A stretch of DNA of 56,412 nt from Nitrospinota bacterium (GTDB taxonomy: Bacteria > Nitrospinota > Nitrospinia > Nitrospinales > VA-1), in the NCBI GenBank assembly GCA_009873655.1, contig WAIB01000002.1, positions 1 through 56,412 on the forward strand. The letters run 5' to 3'. How positions within the stretch are numbered: position 1 is the stretch's first letter; each line of letters opens with the position of its first letter. Positions 44,917-53,139 of this stretch are shown here, one piece after another. Below the pieces are notes generated by a model, which made no database searches, had not been told where the DNA came from, and saw nothing but the letters and a program-made list of their open reading frames with translations. Both the position numbers and the translations under genes were made by a program.

Positions 44917-45951
44917 TTAATTGATACAGACTTTTTTCATATTTTCAAAATCATCCAGAACGGCACCGGCACCCTTGACGATGCTGAGGAGGGGGTCTTC
45001 AGGAATAAAAACCTTCAAGGTGGTTCTTTCTTCAATCATTTTGTCGAGTCCGCGAATGAGTGCTCCACCGCCGGTCAGGTAAATACCGTTGGAGTGGATG
45101 TCCGCAGAAAGTTCGGGGGGGATTTTTTCCAGGGCACGCATGATGGATGTCACGATGGTTGTCAAAGGTTCTTTCAGGGCCTCCCGGATTTCGTCATCCC
45201 CAATGGTGATGGACATGGGAACTCCGGTTTTGACATTGAGCCCTTTTACTTCGGTTGTCAGGTTACCAGGTTGTGGAAACGCGCTGCCCACTTCCATTTT
45301 TACGCGTTCCCCTTCGAAAACACCAATATTGAGATGATGCTGGAGGCGCATATAACGAACGATGGATTCATCGATTTCATCCCCGGCGACGCGAACGGAT
45401 TCACCATAAGCAATTGCCGATAAGGAGATGACGGCCACATCGGTGGTGCCTCCGCCTATATCGATGATCATGTTTCCTTCGGGTTTGTGGACAGGGATGC
45501 CCACGCCTATGGCCGCCGCCATGGGCTCTTCGATCAGGTGGACCTCCCTGATTCCCGCCATCATGGAAGCATCAATGACGGCCTTTTTTTCCACTTGAGT
45601 AATGCAGGTAGGAACCCCCACTACCAGACGCGGCCGGAAGAAACGATATTTATTCAATATTTTTTTTATAAAATATTGAATCATTTTATTGGTCACATCG
45701 AAATCGGCAATAACCCCGTCTTTCATCGGCCTGATTGTGTTTACCCTTGCGTGGGTGCGGCCGAACATTTGCTTTGCTTCCAGTCCAACCGCTTCTACGG
45801 CATGGTCATCCAGATTGACAGCGACAACCGAAGGCTCATTCAGGACAATTCCCTTTTCAGTTATATGTGCAAGGGTGTTTGCGGTTCCCAGATCCATTGC
45901 CAGATCTACGGAAAATAATCCAAATAGCTTATTGAAGAGTTGTTTTATCAT
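44917..45951 (-). CDS. mreB: Rod shape-determining protein MreB
   Basis: Bacterial actin that guides cell-wall synthesis along the long axis. The 344 residues contain the phosphate-1 loop DLGTANTLAHITEKGIVLNE, the connect and phosphate-2 segments IDIGGGTTDVAVIS near residue 168, and the adenosine motif YLTGGGALIRGLD near 294. The ATG overlaps the stop of the GAF-GGDEF gene by four bases, which is unusual: mreB is normally followed by mreC and mreD, which are not here. Confidence 0.96.
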   Translation of the reverse strand: MIKQLFNKLFGLFSVDLAMDLGTANTLAHITEKGIVLNEPSVVAVNLDDHAVEAVGLEAKQMFGRTHARVNTIRPMKDGVIADFDVTNKMIQYFIKKILNKYRFFRPRLVVGVPTCITQVEKKAVIDASMMAGIREVHLIEEPMAAAIGVGIPVHKPEGNMIIDIGGGTTDVAVISLSAIAYGESVRVAGDEIDESIVRYMRLQHHLNIGVFEGERVKMEVGSAFPQPGNLTTEVKGLNVKTGVPMSITIGDDEIREALKEPLTTIVTSIMRALEKIPPELSADIHSNGIYLTGGGALIRGLDKMIEERTTLKVFIPEDPLLSIVKGAGAVLDDFENMKKVCIN

Positions 45952-47357
45952 GCCATTTCTTTAATTTTCGGGGACAGTCTGTTTCGGGAAAGGCTTATCA
46001 GGCTGAATAAATCTTTTGCGTCATCAGGGTACACAGCCAGACCCCATTGCATGGTTGCCTGCATGGCTGTTCCGTTTACATGAAGAGGGTTGTATTCAAA
46101 TATTTGTTTCAACTTGGATTCGAGTTGTCTTACTTCTTTTTGTTTTCTGTTCATTAACATGAGTACGAATGTATTTTCTGAAAACCGGAAAACAAATTTC
46201 GGCGATGGAATTATTTTTGCGATAACGGCTATCATTTGTTTTAGAAAAGCATCCCCTTGATCTACACCATGGATCTGATAAAGATCGCCGAGGTTTGTAA
46301 TTTGAATGGACCAGAAATAAACGGGCTGATTCGGTTTGAAAAGTTCTTCCGAAACGGCGAGCTGGTATTCCGTCAAAAATCTATGGTTGGGAACCCCGGT
46401 TACAGGGTCGAGGTTTTTGTCGTAAATCCAGCGGTCTTTGGTGTCTGAGCAAAATAAAGCCGAAGCCGCGGCGGAAACAATAAGGGAAAGTTTATCCAGG
46501 TCTGCAGAGCCCAGTCCCTCAAATTGATCCGATCCAACCAGCAATACTCCATATAAAGTTTCGTTGAGTTGAATGGGTAACGCCACAGCAGAAAGCAGTC
46601 CTTCGGGTTTTTCTTCTTCGGAAAACAGGATGGTTTTTCTTTTAGCGTTGAATTTCAGTAACAGGGGCGACCTGTTTTTTGCACAAGACCCTACCAACCC
46701 TTTTCCAAAATGGACAACGATTTGAGACAGGTCATGAGTGAAGCCCCTGTGCCCCATTATCCGGCCTTCCTGCTGGTTTTCTTCAAACCAGATGACAGCA
46801 ATCGATTTAAAAGAAACAATGGATGTGGGTGTCTGGGTCAATCGGTCCGCAACCGAAGAACGGTTTGGAGATTCGGCTAAAAACCGGCAGTAGGAAGTTA
46901 ATTCTTTTAAATCCGGAATAGAGGCGTTTTTTATATTGGGGTGATGTTTCTCCTGATGCAGGTGCCACGCAATTTGTTCTGCAAAATTTGAGAGGATCTT
47001 CTGAAGTTTAATGGATATCTGGTAGCTTGTCTTTGTATCTATTACCAGTACCCCCAGTAAGGTATCCGAGATAACAGGAATAGCCATAAACCCTTTCAGG
47101 ACTTCGGGTTTTTTATAGATTCCCCCTATATCGGAATCAATATTTTCTATCAATTGTGTTTTCGAGGTTTCGGCAGCAAGACCTATGGGGCCTTCTCCCA
47201 CACTAATGGAAACATTTCGGTTGAGATGATTGCTGAGGGTGAAATGTTCCCGAATTACCAGTTGATTTTCTTTGAGTTCAAAGAGTGCGGTGGTATGGGC
47301 ATCAGCCACATTTCCAATTAAATCTATAAGATGTGAAAGTAAATTAGATGAATTCAT
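45948..47357 (-). CDS. GAF-GAF-degenerate GGDEF signalling protein
   Basis: A 469-residue cytoplasmic sensor. Two GAF domains (residues about 10-140 and 160-310) are followed by a GGDEF-type domain starting DPVTGVPNHRFL near 318. The active-site GG(D/E)EF position reads FRFSENTF near 397, so it cannot be a functional diguanylate cyclase; it might still bind GTP or c-di-GMP or act through protein contacts. It starts 13 bases after the PilZ gene and overlaps mreB by four bases, so a three-gene operon is clear. It may tie a GAF-sensed signal to cell elongation. Confidence 0.83.
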   Translation of the reverse strand: MNSSNLLSHLIDLIGNVADAHTTALFELKENQLVIREHFTLSNHLNRNVSISVGEGPIGLAAETSKTQLIENIDSDIGGIYKKPEVLKGFMAIPVISDTLLGVLVIDTKTSYQISIKLQKILSNFAEQIAWHLHQEKHHPNIKNASIPDLKELTSYCRFLAESPNRSSVADRLTQTPTSIVSFKSIAVIWFEENQQEGRIMGHRGFTHDLSQIVVHFGKGLVGSCAKNRSPLLLKFNAKRKTILFSEEEKPEGLLSAVALPIQLNETLYGVLLVGSDQFEGLGSADLDKLSLIVSAAASALFCSDTKDRWIYDKNLDPVTGVPNHRFLTEYQLAVSEELFKPNQPVYFWSIQITNLGDLYQIHGVDQGDAFLKQMIAVIAKIIPSPKFVFRFSENTFVLMLMNRKQKEVRQLESKLKQIFEYNPLHVNGTAMQATMQWGLAVYPDDAKDLFSLISLSRNRLSPKIKEMA

Positions 47358-47370
47358 ATTTGTTGAGGGA

Positions 47371-47817
47371 TCATTTGCCTCTTTTTCTTAACATGTCCTT
47401 ATACTTTTTTACTTCATCCTGGGAGACAGCCATGGCGGCCACTTCAAATTCGGGAATAGTTCCTGGTTTCGTTTCAACAACTCGCACAGCCTGACAGTCG
47501 ATTATTTTTTTTTCTCCGGTGGAAGGAACCCTGAAGGAAACTTGCAGGAGGTCACCATCAATGACAGTTCCTTTAATGGAAAAAACCAGGCCATTGACAG
47601 ACATTTCCGTTATTGTGATTTTATGTAGTTTATAAAAAAATTCCTTTTCTCTTTCGATTTCTACATTTCCGGTAATTTTAACTTTTGCCCTGTGGCCCTG
47701 CCTCTTTCCCAGATCTTTGTCGAATTTTTTTTTGATGAGTTGATCAAGGTCTTTTCGAATCTTTATTAATTCTTCAGTGGAAAGGCTCTCCAGGGAGGCC
47801 ATGATTTCTTCGGTCAT
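47371..47817 (-). CDS. PilZ-domain protein
   Basis: About 148 residues with an N-terminal helical part (SLSTEELIKIRKDLDQLIKK) and a PilZ-like beta barrel: GHRAKVKITGN, then ITITEMSVNGLVFSIKG near residue 80 (in place of the usual D-x-S-x-x-G), and a second-half DGDLLQVSFRVPSTGEKK. PilZ domains often bind c-di-GMP through an RxxxR motif; here only QGHRAK is seen, so binding is uncertain. The frame extends to a TTG-like position 80 codons upstream at 48057, but that overlaps a tRNA promoter and lacks PilZ features. First gene of the PilZ-GAF-mreB operon. Confidence 0.7.
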   Translation of the reverse strand: MTEEIMASLESLSTEELIKIRKDLDQLIKKKFDKDLGKRQGHRAKVKITGNVEIEREKEFFYKLHKITITEMSVNGLVFSIKGTVIDGDLLQVSFRVPSTGEKKIIDCQAVRVVETKPGTIPEFEVAAMAVSQDEVKKYKDMLRKRGK

Positions 47818-48036
47818 GGTAGGAAAAACTGGGGTTGTACAGATGCTTATAGAAAAACCAATTCTCTGCAGAAAGGCGGAAATTTTATCACGGCCCTTGC
47901 AAGGCATCTTATAGTGTAACCCCCCAACTGTCAATCGTTTACCTTTGGTTTGGTTGGAAAATGAGAAATCCATATTTTGGCAAATTATTCCTGTTTCGCG
48001 GATCCTGACCGGTATATCCCAATTCAGGGAAATCGC

Positions 48037-48066
48037 TTGACAGAATGTGCTTAGCATTTATATACT
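48037..48066 (+). promoter_or_regulatory. Sigma-70-type promoter of the tRNA-Val/Asp operon
   Basis: TTGACA (48037-48042), 18-base spacer, TATACT (48061-48066). It lies 34 bases before tRNA-Val and supports a shorter start for the divergent PilZ gene. Confidence 0.75.
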
Positions 48067-48099
48067 CCGAAACTCTTCCAAAGAGGTTCAAAAATGCCT

Positions 48100-48175
48100 G
48101 GGCGGGTAGCTCAGTTGGGAGAGCACCGGCCTTACAAGCCGGGGGTCACAGGTTCGAGCCCTGTTCCGCCTACCA
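48100..48175 (+). tRNA. tRNA-Val (TAC anticodon)
   Basis: Acceptor GGGCGGG / TCCGCCT with terminal G-T wobbles, D arm GCTC-AGTTGGGA-GAGC, anticodon stem CCGGC / GCCGG with loop CTTACAA giving TAC, T arm ACAGG-TTCGAGC-CCTGT, discriminator A and CCA encoded. It is 14 bases before tRNA-Asp and clearly in one transcript with it. Confidence 0.97.
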
Positions 48176-48189
48176 TTATATACGACCGC

Positions 48190-48266
<77 letters not shown>

Positions 48267-48272
48267 TTTTTC

Positions 48273-48305
48273 CAGCCTACGGTTCCAGGACTTTAGGCTG
48301 TTTTC
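48273..48305 (+). terminator. Terminator after tRNA-Asp
   Basis: Perfect 7-bp stem CAGCCTA (48273-48279) / TAGGCTG (48294-48300) with a 14-base loop, followed by TTTTC. It ends the tRNA-Val/Asp transcript. Confidence 0.6.
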
Positions 48306-48400
48306 ATTTCCGTACTCTTTCTTCCCTTGAATGGACTAAAAATTTTTGAAGTTGCCCTTTAATAATAGAAATGGGTTTTGTCTGCGACGCGGTCCATCGA

Positions 48401-49120
48401 TCAGGAAATAATGTTTAGCAAGTTTCCTAATTGAGGAGTGGGGGGAGAGAAATTGTTTATGACTCGTCTGGAATGTGAAGATTCGCCGTTGGATTCAATC
48501 GAATTGCGGGTGTTTCCATTTTCGGAATTTTCTTCATTGTTCTTTTCACGGGCTTCTTCATTTTCTTCTGTTTTTTCAGCTTGAACTTCCCGTCTTGCCT
48601 GTGCTTCAAGCTGGGCCGCTTGAGCGGCCACCTGCCGGTCCTGCGCTGAAGGTTCCCTGGGTGCGAGCGCGGCCCGCTTTATGGTTTGGGCTTTTCGAAC
48701 CGTTGCTTCGGGGTTACCGGGAACCGGCGAGGTATCAATGGAAACTTCCCCTCCCACCGCATATTGCCGGCCATCGGGGCCTGTCTGGTATTCATAGGTA
48801 GGAGCTCCATTGGCATAAGGGCCCGCAGCCGCTAAATGAGCGGCTTCGTGTGCACGAACTTCCGCATCTCTGGCTTTGAGCTCATTGAGCAGGCGACGTT
48901 CTTCTTCTGTTAACTGCAGTTCTGTTTTGGGGCCGGCGGTTTGAGGTTCGGATTCTTCCCCATTCTCATTTTCAAGGGCCGAGTCATTTTCAGAACGGTT
49001 GGAAAGATTTAAGGATGCCTGCGACAGATTGACCCGGTCATCGGCGAATTCTTCCTGCTGTGCCTCTTGCCTGGTTTCTTCCTCACAATCTTCACACTGG
49101 CCGGGACTGCCGACGAACAC
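48401..49120 (-). CDS. SprA-related putative metalloprotease (CJM1_0395 type)
   Basis: A 239-residue protein with the core of the SprA-related / PF12118 family: DAEVRAHEAAHLAAAGPYANG with an HExxH zinc motif near residue 92, the YEYQTGPDGRQYAVGGEVSIDTSP strand region near 112-135, and a long helical KRAALAPREPS region after it. The N- and C-terminal thirds are Glu/Gln/Asn-rich and low-complexity. It begins at a GTG at 49120 with a weak AGG; the frame stays open upstream without ATG, GTG or TTG, so the true start is uncertain. Function of this family is not known. Confidence 0.75.
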   Translation of the reverse strand: MFVGSPGQCEDCEEETRQEAQQEEFADDRVNLSQASLNLSNRSENDSALENENGEESEPQTAGPKTELQLTEEERRLLNELKARDAEVRAHEAAHLAAAGPYANGAPTYEYQTGPDGRQYAVGGEVSIDTSPVPGNPEATVRKAQTIKRAALAPREPSAQDRQVAAQAAQLEAQARREVQAEKTEENEEAREKNNEENSENGNTRNSIESNGESSHSRRVINNFSPPTPQLGNLLNIIS

Positions 49121-49285
49121 AACCTGTGTATAGCCTTGAATTATTTGAACTTCTATGTCAAATCTCCAGCTTTTGGCACATTTATGCCAAGGGGTCTTTT
49201 CGGCAGAAATCTTTAAAACTTTAGCCGAAGATAAAAAAAGAGCTTTCAGGGGATTTTTTGGATTGTTAAAGGTCTCGTAGTTTCT

Positions 49286-49314
49286 TTGACAACCGATATA
49301 TATTTTGATATATA
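49286..49314 (+). promoter_or_regulatory. Promoter of modABC
   Basis: TTGACA (49286-49291), 17-base spacer, TATATA (49309-49314): an excellent sigma-70 promoter ending 42 bases before the modA ATG. The operator described below covers the spacer and -10 region. Confidence 0.75.
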
Positions 49315-49319
49315 ACGAT
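49292..49319 (+). promoter_or_regulatory. ModE-type molybdate operator upstream of modA
   Basis: The segment reads ACCGATATATA (49292-49302), six bases (TTTTGA), TATATAACGAT (49309-49319). The known E. coli ModE consensus is ATCGnTATATA-N6-TATATAACGAT, so the right half matches in all 11 positions and the left half differs only at the second base (C for T), with exactly the same spacing. A further CGATATATCGCTATATT lies just downstream. ModE with bound molybdate represses transport genes in E. coli. No modE gene is in the window. Confidence 0.75.
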
Positions 49320-49356
49320 ATATCGCTATATTTTAGTAGACATAACGAATGGTCCC

Positions 49357-50136
49357 ATGACTGAAATTGAAAAAAAACCGCGAAGGATCGGAAGCATATT
49401 GCTTGGTTTCTTTCTGCTTAATATTTCCTTTGCTCAGGCAGATGAGTTGCGCATTGCCGTGGCTTCCAATTTTCTTTTGCCCTTAAAGGAGTTGACCCGG
49501 GAGTTCAGGAATTCTACGGGGGAGAAAGTCGTTTTGATTTCAGGGTCCACCGGGAAGCTTTATGCCCAGATCAAACACGGAGCCCCTTTTGATATTTTGC
49601 TGGCCGCAGACTCGGTTCGTCCCAAGCTTCTTGAAAAAGAGGGGCTGGGTATTGCGGGAACCCGTTTTACCTATGCGTTGGGAAGGCTGGTTCTGTGGAG
49701 TGTGAATTCTAAATTTCCTTTCAGAAATGATTTGCAGGTTTTAGGTCAGAAAAATTTTCGTTATCTGGCCATCGCCAATCCCAAAACAGCTCCCTATGGA
49801 AAAGCCGCGGAACAGGTTTTAAGAAAAAAAGGTTTGTGGAAAAAAGTTCAAAACCGTTTGGTACGAGGAGAAAATATCTCTCAAACGTTTCAGTTTGTGA
49901 TGACCGGAAATGCAGATATGGGTTTTATAGCTTTTTCCCAGTTTGGCAGGGACCAGAAACAGCGCACGGGTTATTCCTGGACCATTCCTGAGGAATGGCA
50001 CGATCCCATCCGACAACAGGCCCTATTGTTAAAACGCGCGAAGACGAATAAATCGGCCCTGGATTTTTTAAATTTCCTGCAAAGCAAACGTATAAAAAAA
50101 TTAATCGAAAGTTATGGTTACTCTCTCGAAAATTAG
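49357..50136 (+). CDS. modA: Molybdate-binding periplasmic protein
   Basis: Captures molybdate or tungstate in the periplasm for the ABC importer. A 259-residue precursor with signal peptide (ILLGFFLLNISFAQA) and the type II binding-protein core: LRIAVASNFLLPLKEL, ISGSTGKLYAQIKHGAPFDILLAAD and IANPKTAPYGKAAEQVL. Probable oxyanion contacts are in the SGSTG region and near GENISQTFQFV. First gene of modABC; 12 bases before modB. Confidence 0.94.
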   Translation: MTEIEKKPRRIGSILLGFFLLNISFAQADELRIAVASNFLLPLKELTREFRNSTGEKVVLISGSTGKLYAQIKHGAPFDILLAADSVRPKLLEKEGLGIAGTRFTYALGRLVLWSVNSKFPFRNDLQVLGQKNFRYLAIANPKTAPYGKAAEQVLRKKGLWKKVQNRLVRGENISQTFQFVMTGNADMGFIAFSQFGRDQKQRTGYSWTIPEEWHDPIRQQALLLKRAKTNKSALDFLNFLQSKRIKKLIESYGYSLEN

Positions 50137-50148
50137 GAAAGGATCAAC

Positions 50149-50832
50149 ATGATTTCAGGTGCTGTCGATTTAGGTCCCGTCTGGCTCACTTTGCAATTGG
50201 CGGGTATCACCGTATTGATTCTTTTAACCCTGGGAACCCCACTGGCCTGGTGGTTGGTCCATACCCGTTCAAAATTCCGGGTGGGAATAGAAGCGGTGGT
50301 GGCATTGCCCCTGGTACTGCCTCCCACGGTATTGGGTTTTTACCTGCTGATTTTGCTGGGACCCAACGGGTGGGTGGGCGGTTCCGTTGAGGCTTTAACA
50401 GGATCGCCCCTGTCTTTCAGTTTTGCAGGTTTGGTTTTTGCCTCAACACTTTATTCATTACCCTTTGTGGTGCAGCCTCTGCAAAGCAATTTTGAATCGT
50501 TGGGCAATGCTCCTATTGAGACCGCCGCTTCTCTTGGCGCATCCCGGTGGGACGCCTTTTATTCAGTCATCCTTCCCTTGTCCCGGAGGGGTTACCTGAC
50601 CGCAACGGTTTTGGGTTTTGCCCACACATTGGGAGAGTTCGGCGTGGTGCTCATGGTTGGCGGTAATATTCCCGGAAAAACGAAAGTGATATCCATTGAA
50701 ATTTATGATCGTGTAGAAGTAATGGAATATTCCCAGGCACATATTCTTTCGGGAGGACTTTTATTGTTTTCTTTTCTGGTTTTACTGATGGTTTATTCCC
50801 TAAACAAAAAATTACCGGTAAATTTTTCATGA
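50149..50832 (+). CDS. modB: Molybdate ABC transporter permease
   Basis: A 227-residue inner-membrane permease with five hydrophobic spans. The typical ModB features are LGTPLAWWLVHTRSKFR, VALPLVLPPTVLGFYLL and the cytoplasmic EAA loop GNAPIETAASLGASRWDAFYSVILPL, which contacts ModC, and HTLGEFGVVLMVGGNIPG. AAGGA precedes the ATG; its TGA overlaps the modC ATG by four bases. Confidence 0.95.
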   Translation: MISGAVDLGPVWLTLQLAGITVLILLTLGTPLAWWLVHTRSKFRVGIEAVVALPLVLPPTVLGFYLLILLGPNGWVGGSVEALTGSPLSFSFAGLVFASTLYSLPFVVQPLQSNFESLGNAPIETAASLGASRWDAFYSVILPLSRRGYLTATVLGFAHTLGEFGVVLMVGGNIPGKTKVISIEIYDRVEVMEYSQAHILSGGLLLFSFLVLLMVYSLNKKLPVNFS

Positions 50833-51908
50833 CGGAATTACTTAAGGCAGCTTTTAAAGTCGATTACCCGGATTTCAATCTTGATGTGGATTTACAGCTT
50901 CCGGCTTCGGGTATTACCGTTGTGTTTGGTCCCTCGGGATCGGGGAAAACCACTTTCTTACGCTGTTTGGCCGGGTTGGAAAAATCAGGAAAAATGGAAA
51001 TGGCAGGACAGGTTTGGCAAGACGAGAATATTTTCATTCCACTAAACAGGCGGGCTATCGGCATGGTGTTTCAGGAGTCCCGCCTTTTTCCTCATTTGAA
51101 AGTTCGCGAAAATCTCCTTTATGGTTACAAAAGAACTCCGGTGGATTCACGAAGATTGCATCTGGATGAGATCGTTCGCGTGCTCTCTTTGGAAAATCTT
51201 CTCGAGAGAAAAATCGACAAATTATCAGGTGGAGAAAAACAGCGGGTGGCGCTGGGGCGGGCTTTACTTACGAGTCCCAAACTCCTTTTGATGGATGAAC
51301 CGCTGGCGGCTTTGGACACTCAACGAAAAAACGAGATCATTCCTTTTATAAGAAAAGTGGAGAAAGAACTTTCCATTCCCATTATCTATGTTACCCACTC
51401 GATGAGCGAGGTGTTACAGCTTGTCGATACCATGGTAATTTTGAAGGATGGAAAAGTTGTCAATTGGGGTCCGGTGGAAAAAGTTTTTTCGGATATTAAC
51501 CTTCGCAATGCCATTGACGACGAACATCTGGGAGCGGTCCTTGACACGACGGTTATAGAGCATGATACCGAGTTTGGAATCACCCGCCTCGATTTAAAAG
51601 GGCAGGAACTGAGCGTCCCCCTTCAGGATATTTCACCGGGACAAGGACTTCGCGTTCATATCCATTCCAAGGACGTAAGCCTGGCCACACAACCGCCTGA
51701 AGGGCTGACAAGCGTGCTCAATATATTAAAATCAAAAGTTAAAAGAATTGGAGAGAAAGCGGGGTATTCCGTAGATATAGAACTGGATGCGGGTCAACCG
51801 TTGCTCGCCACGATCACCAGAAAGTCTTTATCCAACCTGAATTTGAAGCCGGGTCAACCTATTTACGCTTCCATTAAGGCCATTCGAATGGTTCATGAAA
51901 ACCAGTAG
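50829..51908 (+). CDS. modC: Molybdate ABC transporter ATPase
   Basis: A 359-residue ATPase that drives molybdate uptake. Walker A FGPSGSGKTT near residue 33, signature LSGGEKQRVALGRALL near 134 and Walker B LLMDEPLAALD near 156; the C-terminal part after residue 290 holds a TOBE/Mop-like domain (NILKSKVKRIG, TRKSLSNLNLKPGQ) that senses molybdate. Overlaps modB (ATGA). The import would feed the two molybdopterin enzymes in this window. Confidence 0.95.
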   Translation: MTELLKAAFKVDYPDFNLDVDLQLPASGITVVFGPSGSGKTTFLRCLAGLEKSGKMEMAGQVWQDENIFIPLNRRAIGMVFQESRLFPHLKVRENLLYGYKRTPVDSRRLHLDEIVRVLSLENLLERKIDKLSGGEKQRVALGRALLTSPKLLLMDEPLAALDTQRKNEIIPFIRKVEKELSIPIIYVTHSMSEVLQLVDTMVILKDGKVVNWGPVEKVFSDINLRNAIDDEHLGAVLDTTVIEHDTEFGITRLDLKGQELSVPLQDISPGQGLRVHIHSKDVSLATQPPEGLTSVLNILKSKVKRIGEKAGYSVDIELDAGQPLLATITRKSLSNLNLKPGQPIYASIKAIRMVHENQ

Positions 51909-51922
51909 GGCTAAACTTGAAA

Positions 51923-52252
51923 CTATTCTTTATTTTCGATATCTGGAAGAGAATAAGTTGTGGCTTGTTGGATGTCGGCCTGGAAAAGAAAACCCCCGCC
52001 GGGTTTATTTAATTCTCCCTGGAAAAAAATAAATTCGAATATTTCTTTGGCGCGGTCGGCATCCACGATAACGGTAAGGATATCCTGTTCAGACCAGGCT
52101 CCATATTCTTTCACACTTTCAACGGTTCTCAAGCCTCTTGCGGAATGCACATTTGTTGAGTCGATATTTTTTTTGACATGGAGCATTTCAACAATTTTTA
52201 ATCCGGCTCCTTTGGGTAAAAAACAAGTAATGCGTTTTTCTTTTTTATTCAT
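51923..52252 (-). CDS. PII-like small regulatory protein
   Basis: About 109 residues that resemble the PII/GlnB-like ferredoxin fold: MNKKEKRITCFLPKGAGLK as first strand and helix, RGLRTVESVKEYG, the strand ILTVIVDADRAKEIFEFIF and the C-terminal segment PGGGFLFQADIQQATTYSLP, typical of a PII-like group. The RxGDGKI motif and T-loop Tyr of GlnB are missing, so it is not the classical nitrogen sensor. The ATG at 52252 gives the PII start; the frame is open to an ATG at 52285. Convergent with modC. Ligand unknown. Confidence 0.6.
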   Translation of the reverse strand: MNKKEKRITCFLPKGAGLKIVEMLHVKKNIDSTNVHSARGLRTVESVKEYGAWSEQDILTVIVDADRAKEIFEFIFFQGELNKPGGGFLFQADIQQATTYSLPDIENKE

Positions 52253-52553
52253 GGAGAATTCAGCTATTTTCAAAAATGAGGACATCGGTCATTCCATGTA
52301 TTTTATTTCCTCCGGTTGTGTGGAAGTGGAGATGCCACCGAATCCTGTCCGATTGGGAAGCGGAGATTTTTTTGGTGAGATCGCGTTAATTAAAAAATTT
52401 CCTCGAACTTTTTCGGTCAAAGCTTTGGGTTTCTGCGATCTGCTTGTCTTGAGTGAATCTGATTTCAATATATTTTTAGATGCAAATCCTGAAATTCGAG
52501 TGATTCTAACCGAAACTGCTGATAAGAGGATTGAAATTGATGATTTGAATTGA
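52251..52553 (+). CDS. Truncated cyclic-nucleotide-binding domain protein
   Basis: A 100-residue frame with most of a cNMP-binding (CAP_ED) domain: GHSMYFISSGCVEVEMPP, RLGSGDFFGEIALI and KFPRTFSVKALGFCDLLVLS, including the phosphate-binding Glu-Ile-Ala and Arg-Thr. The first strands of the domain (about 20 residues) are missing, and upstream sequence in this frame is antisense to the PII-like gene. It is thus a shortened or fragmented gene, perhaps from a longer channel or transcription regulator. Its ATG and the ATG of the opposite PII-like gene share a CATG. Confidence 0.55.
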   Translation: MENSAIFKNEDIGHSMYFISSGCVEVEMPPNPVRLGSGDFFGEIALIKKFPRTFSVKALGFCDLLVLSESDFNIFLDANPEIRVILTETADKRIEIDDLN

Positions 52554-52562
52554 ATGCCAAGA

Positions 52563-53135
52563 TCAGGGAAGATTTCTCACTGCGCGAACCCCCCCTTTTG
52601 TGCATTTATCAAGGGTACGAAGAAAGGGGACCCCGGTAACAAAATAAGCGGTGCGGGCGCAGCAGTGACCGTGCTCCGACGACCAGTACCAGTAGGCCGC
52701 TCCATCCGCGAATAAACTGGATAACGCCAAAGGATGTTCCGGATCGTGGTCCATAGCCATGACGTTCGATTCGGTATTGTCGTAGATCTCTCCGTATTCC
52801 CAGACCTCGGGCATTCGCCAGTCGGTGTGTCCGCCGGTGGTCAGGTTCTCCACATAGTTTTTGGAGTCGTGCCAGTTCAAACACCTCCCCAGATCGGCAT
52901 AGCTGTCTTTTTGGGTCCACATTAATTTCGATTTGGTTTCGGTGATGGTTCCGTCGCCATTGTCTATCAGATTGAGCCGCGAGGGTAACGGAGGCGGGGG
53001 AACGTATGGAGGTGCTACATAAGGTTCGCGGGGAGCATAGAGATCCATATTTGCCGCACTGGAAATGTCTAAAAGGCCTGCGACCAGAATAAGACCCGAA
53101 AAAAGGATTTTTAATTTTTTAAAAAATTGCGTCAT
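52563..53135 (-). CDS. DUF1566 (Lcl C-terminal type) exported protein
   Basis: A 190-residue secreted protein: signal peptide (FKKLKILFSGLILVAGLLDISSA), a Pro-rich linker (VAPPYVPPPPLPS), then one DUF1566/Lcl C-type-lectin-like domain with DNGDGTITETKSKLMWTQK, GGHTDWRMPEVWEYGEI, YWYWSSEH and the C-terminal GGVRAVRNLP. The ATG at 53135 lies four bases after the MsrP stop and is preferred over a frame running back through that gene. Last gene of the FtsX-SUMF1-MsrP operon. Confidence 0.8.
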   Translation of the reverse strand: MTQFFKKLKILFSGLILVAGLLDISSAANMDLYAPREPYVAPPYVPPPPLPSRLNLIDNGDGTITETKSKLMWTQKDSYADLGRCLNWHDSKNYVENLTTGGHTDWRMPEVWEYGEIYDNTESNVMAMDHDPEHPLALSSLFADGAAYWYWSSEHGHCCARTAYFVTGVPFLRTLDKCTKGGVRAVRNLP

Positions 53136-53139
53136 GGTT

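Noticed and set aside
44494..45423. Long 309-codon frame opposite mreB
   Set aside because: It lies antisense to a clear mreB and the zinc-ribbon gene; composition is that of a shadow frame.
47818..48057. N-terminal extension of the PilZ protein to 48057
   Set aside because: It overlaps the tRNA promoter on the other strand and has no domain features; the ATG at 47817 is better.
51960..52250. Upstream half of the cNMP frame
   Set aside because: This part is antisense to the PII-like gene and shows no domain; only the part from 52251 is cNMP-like.
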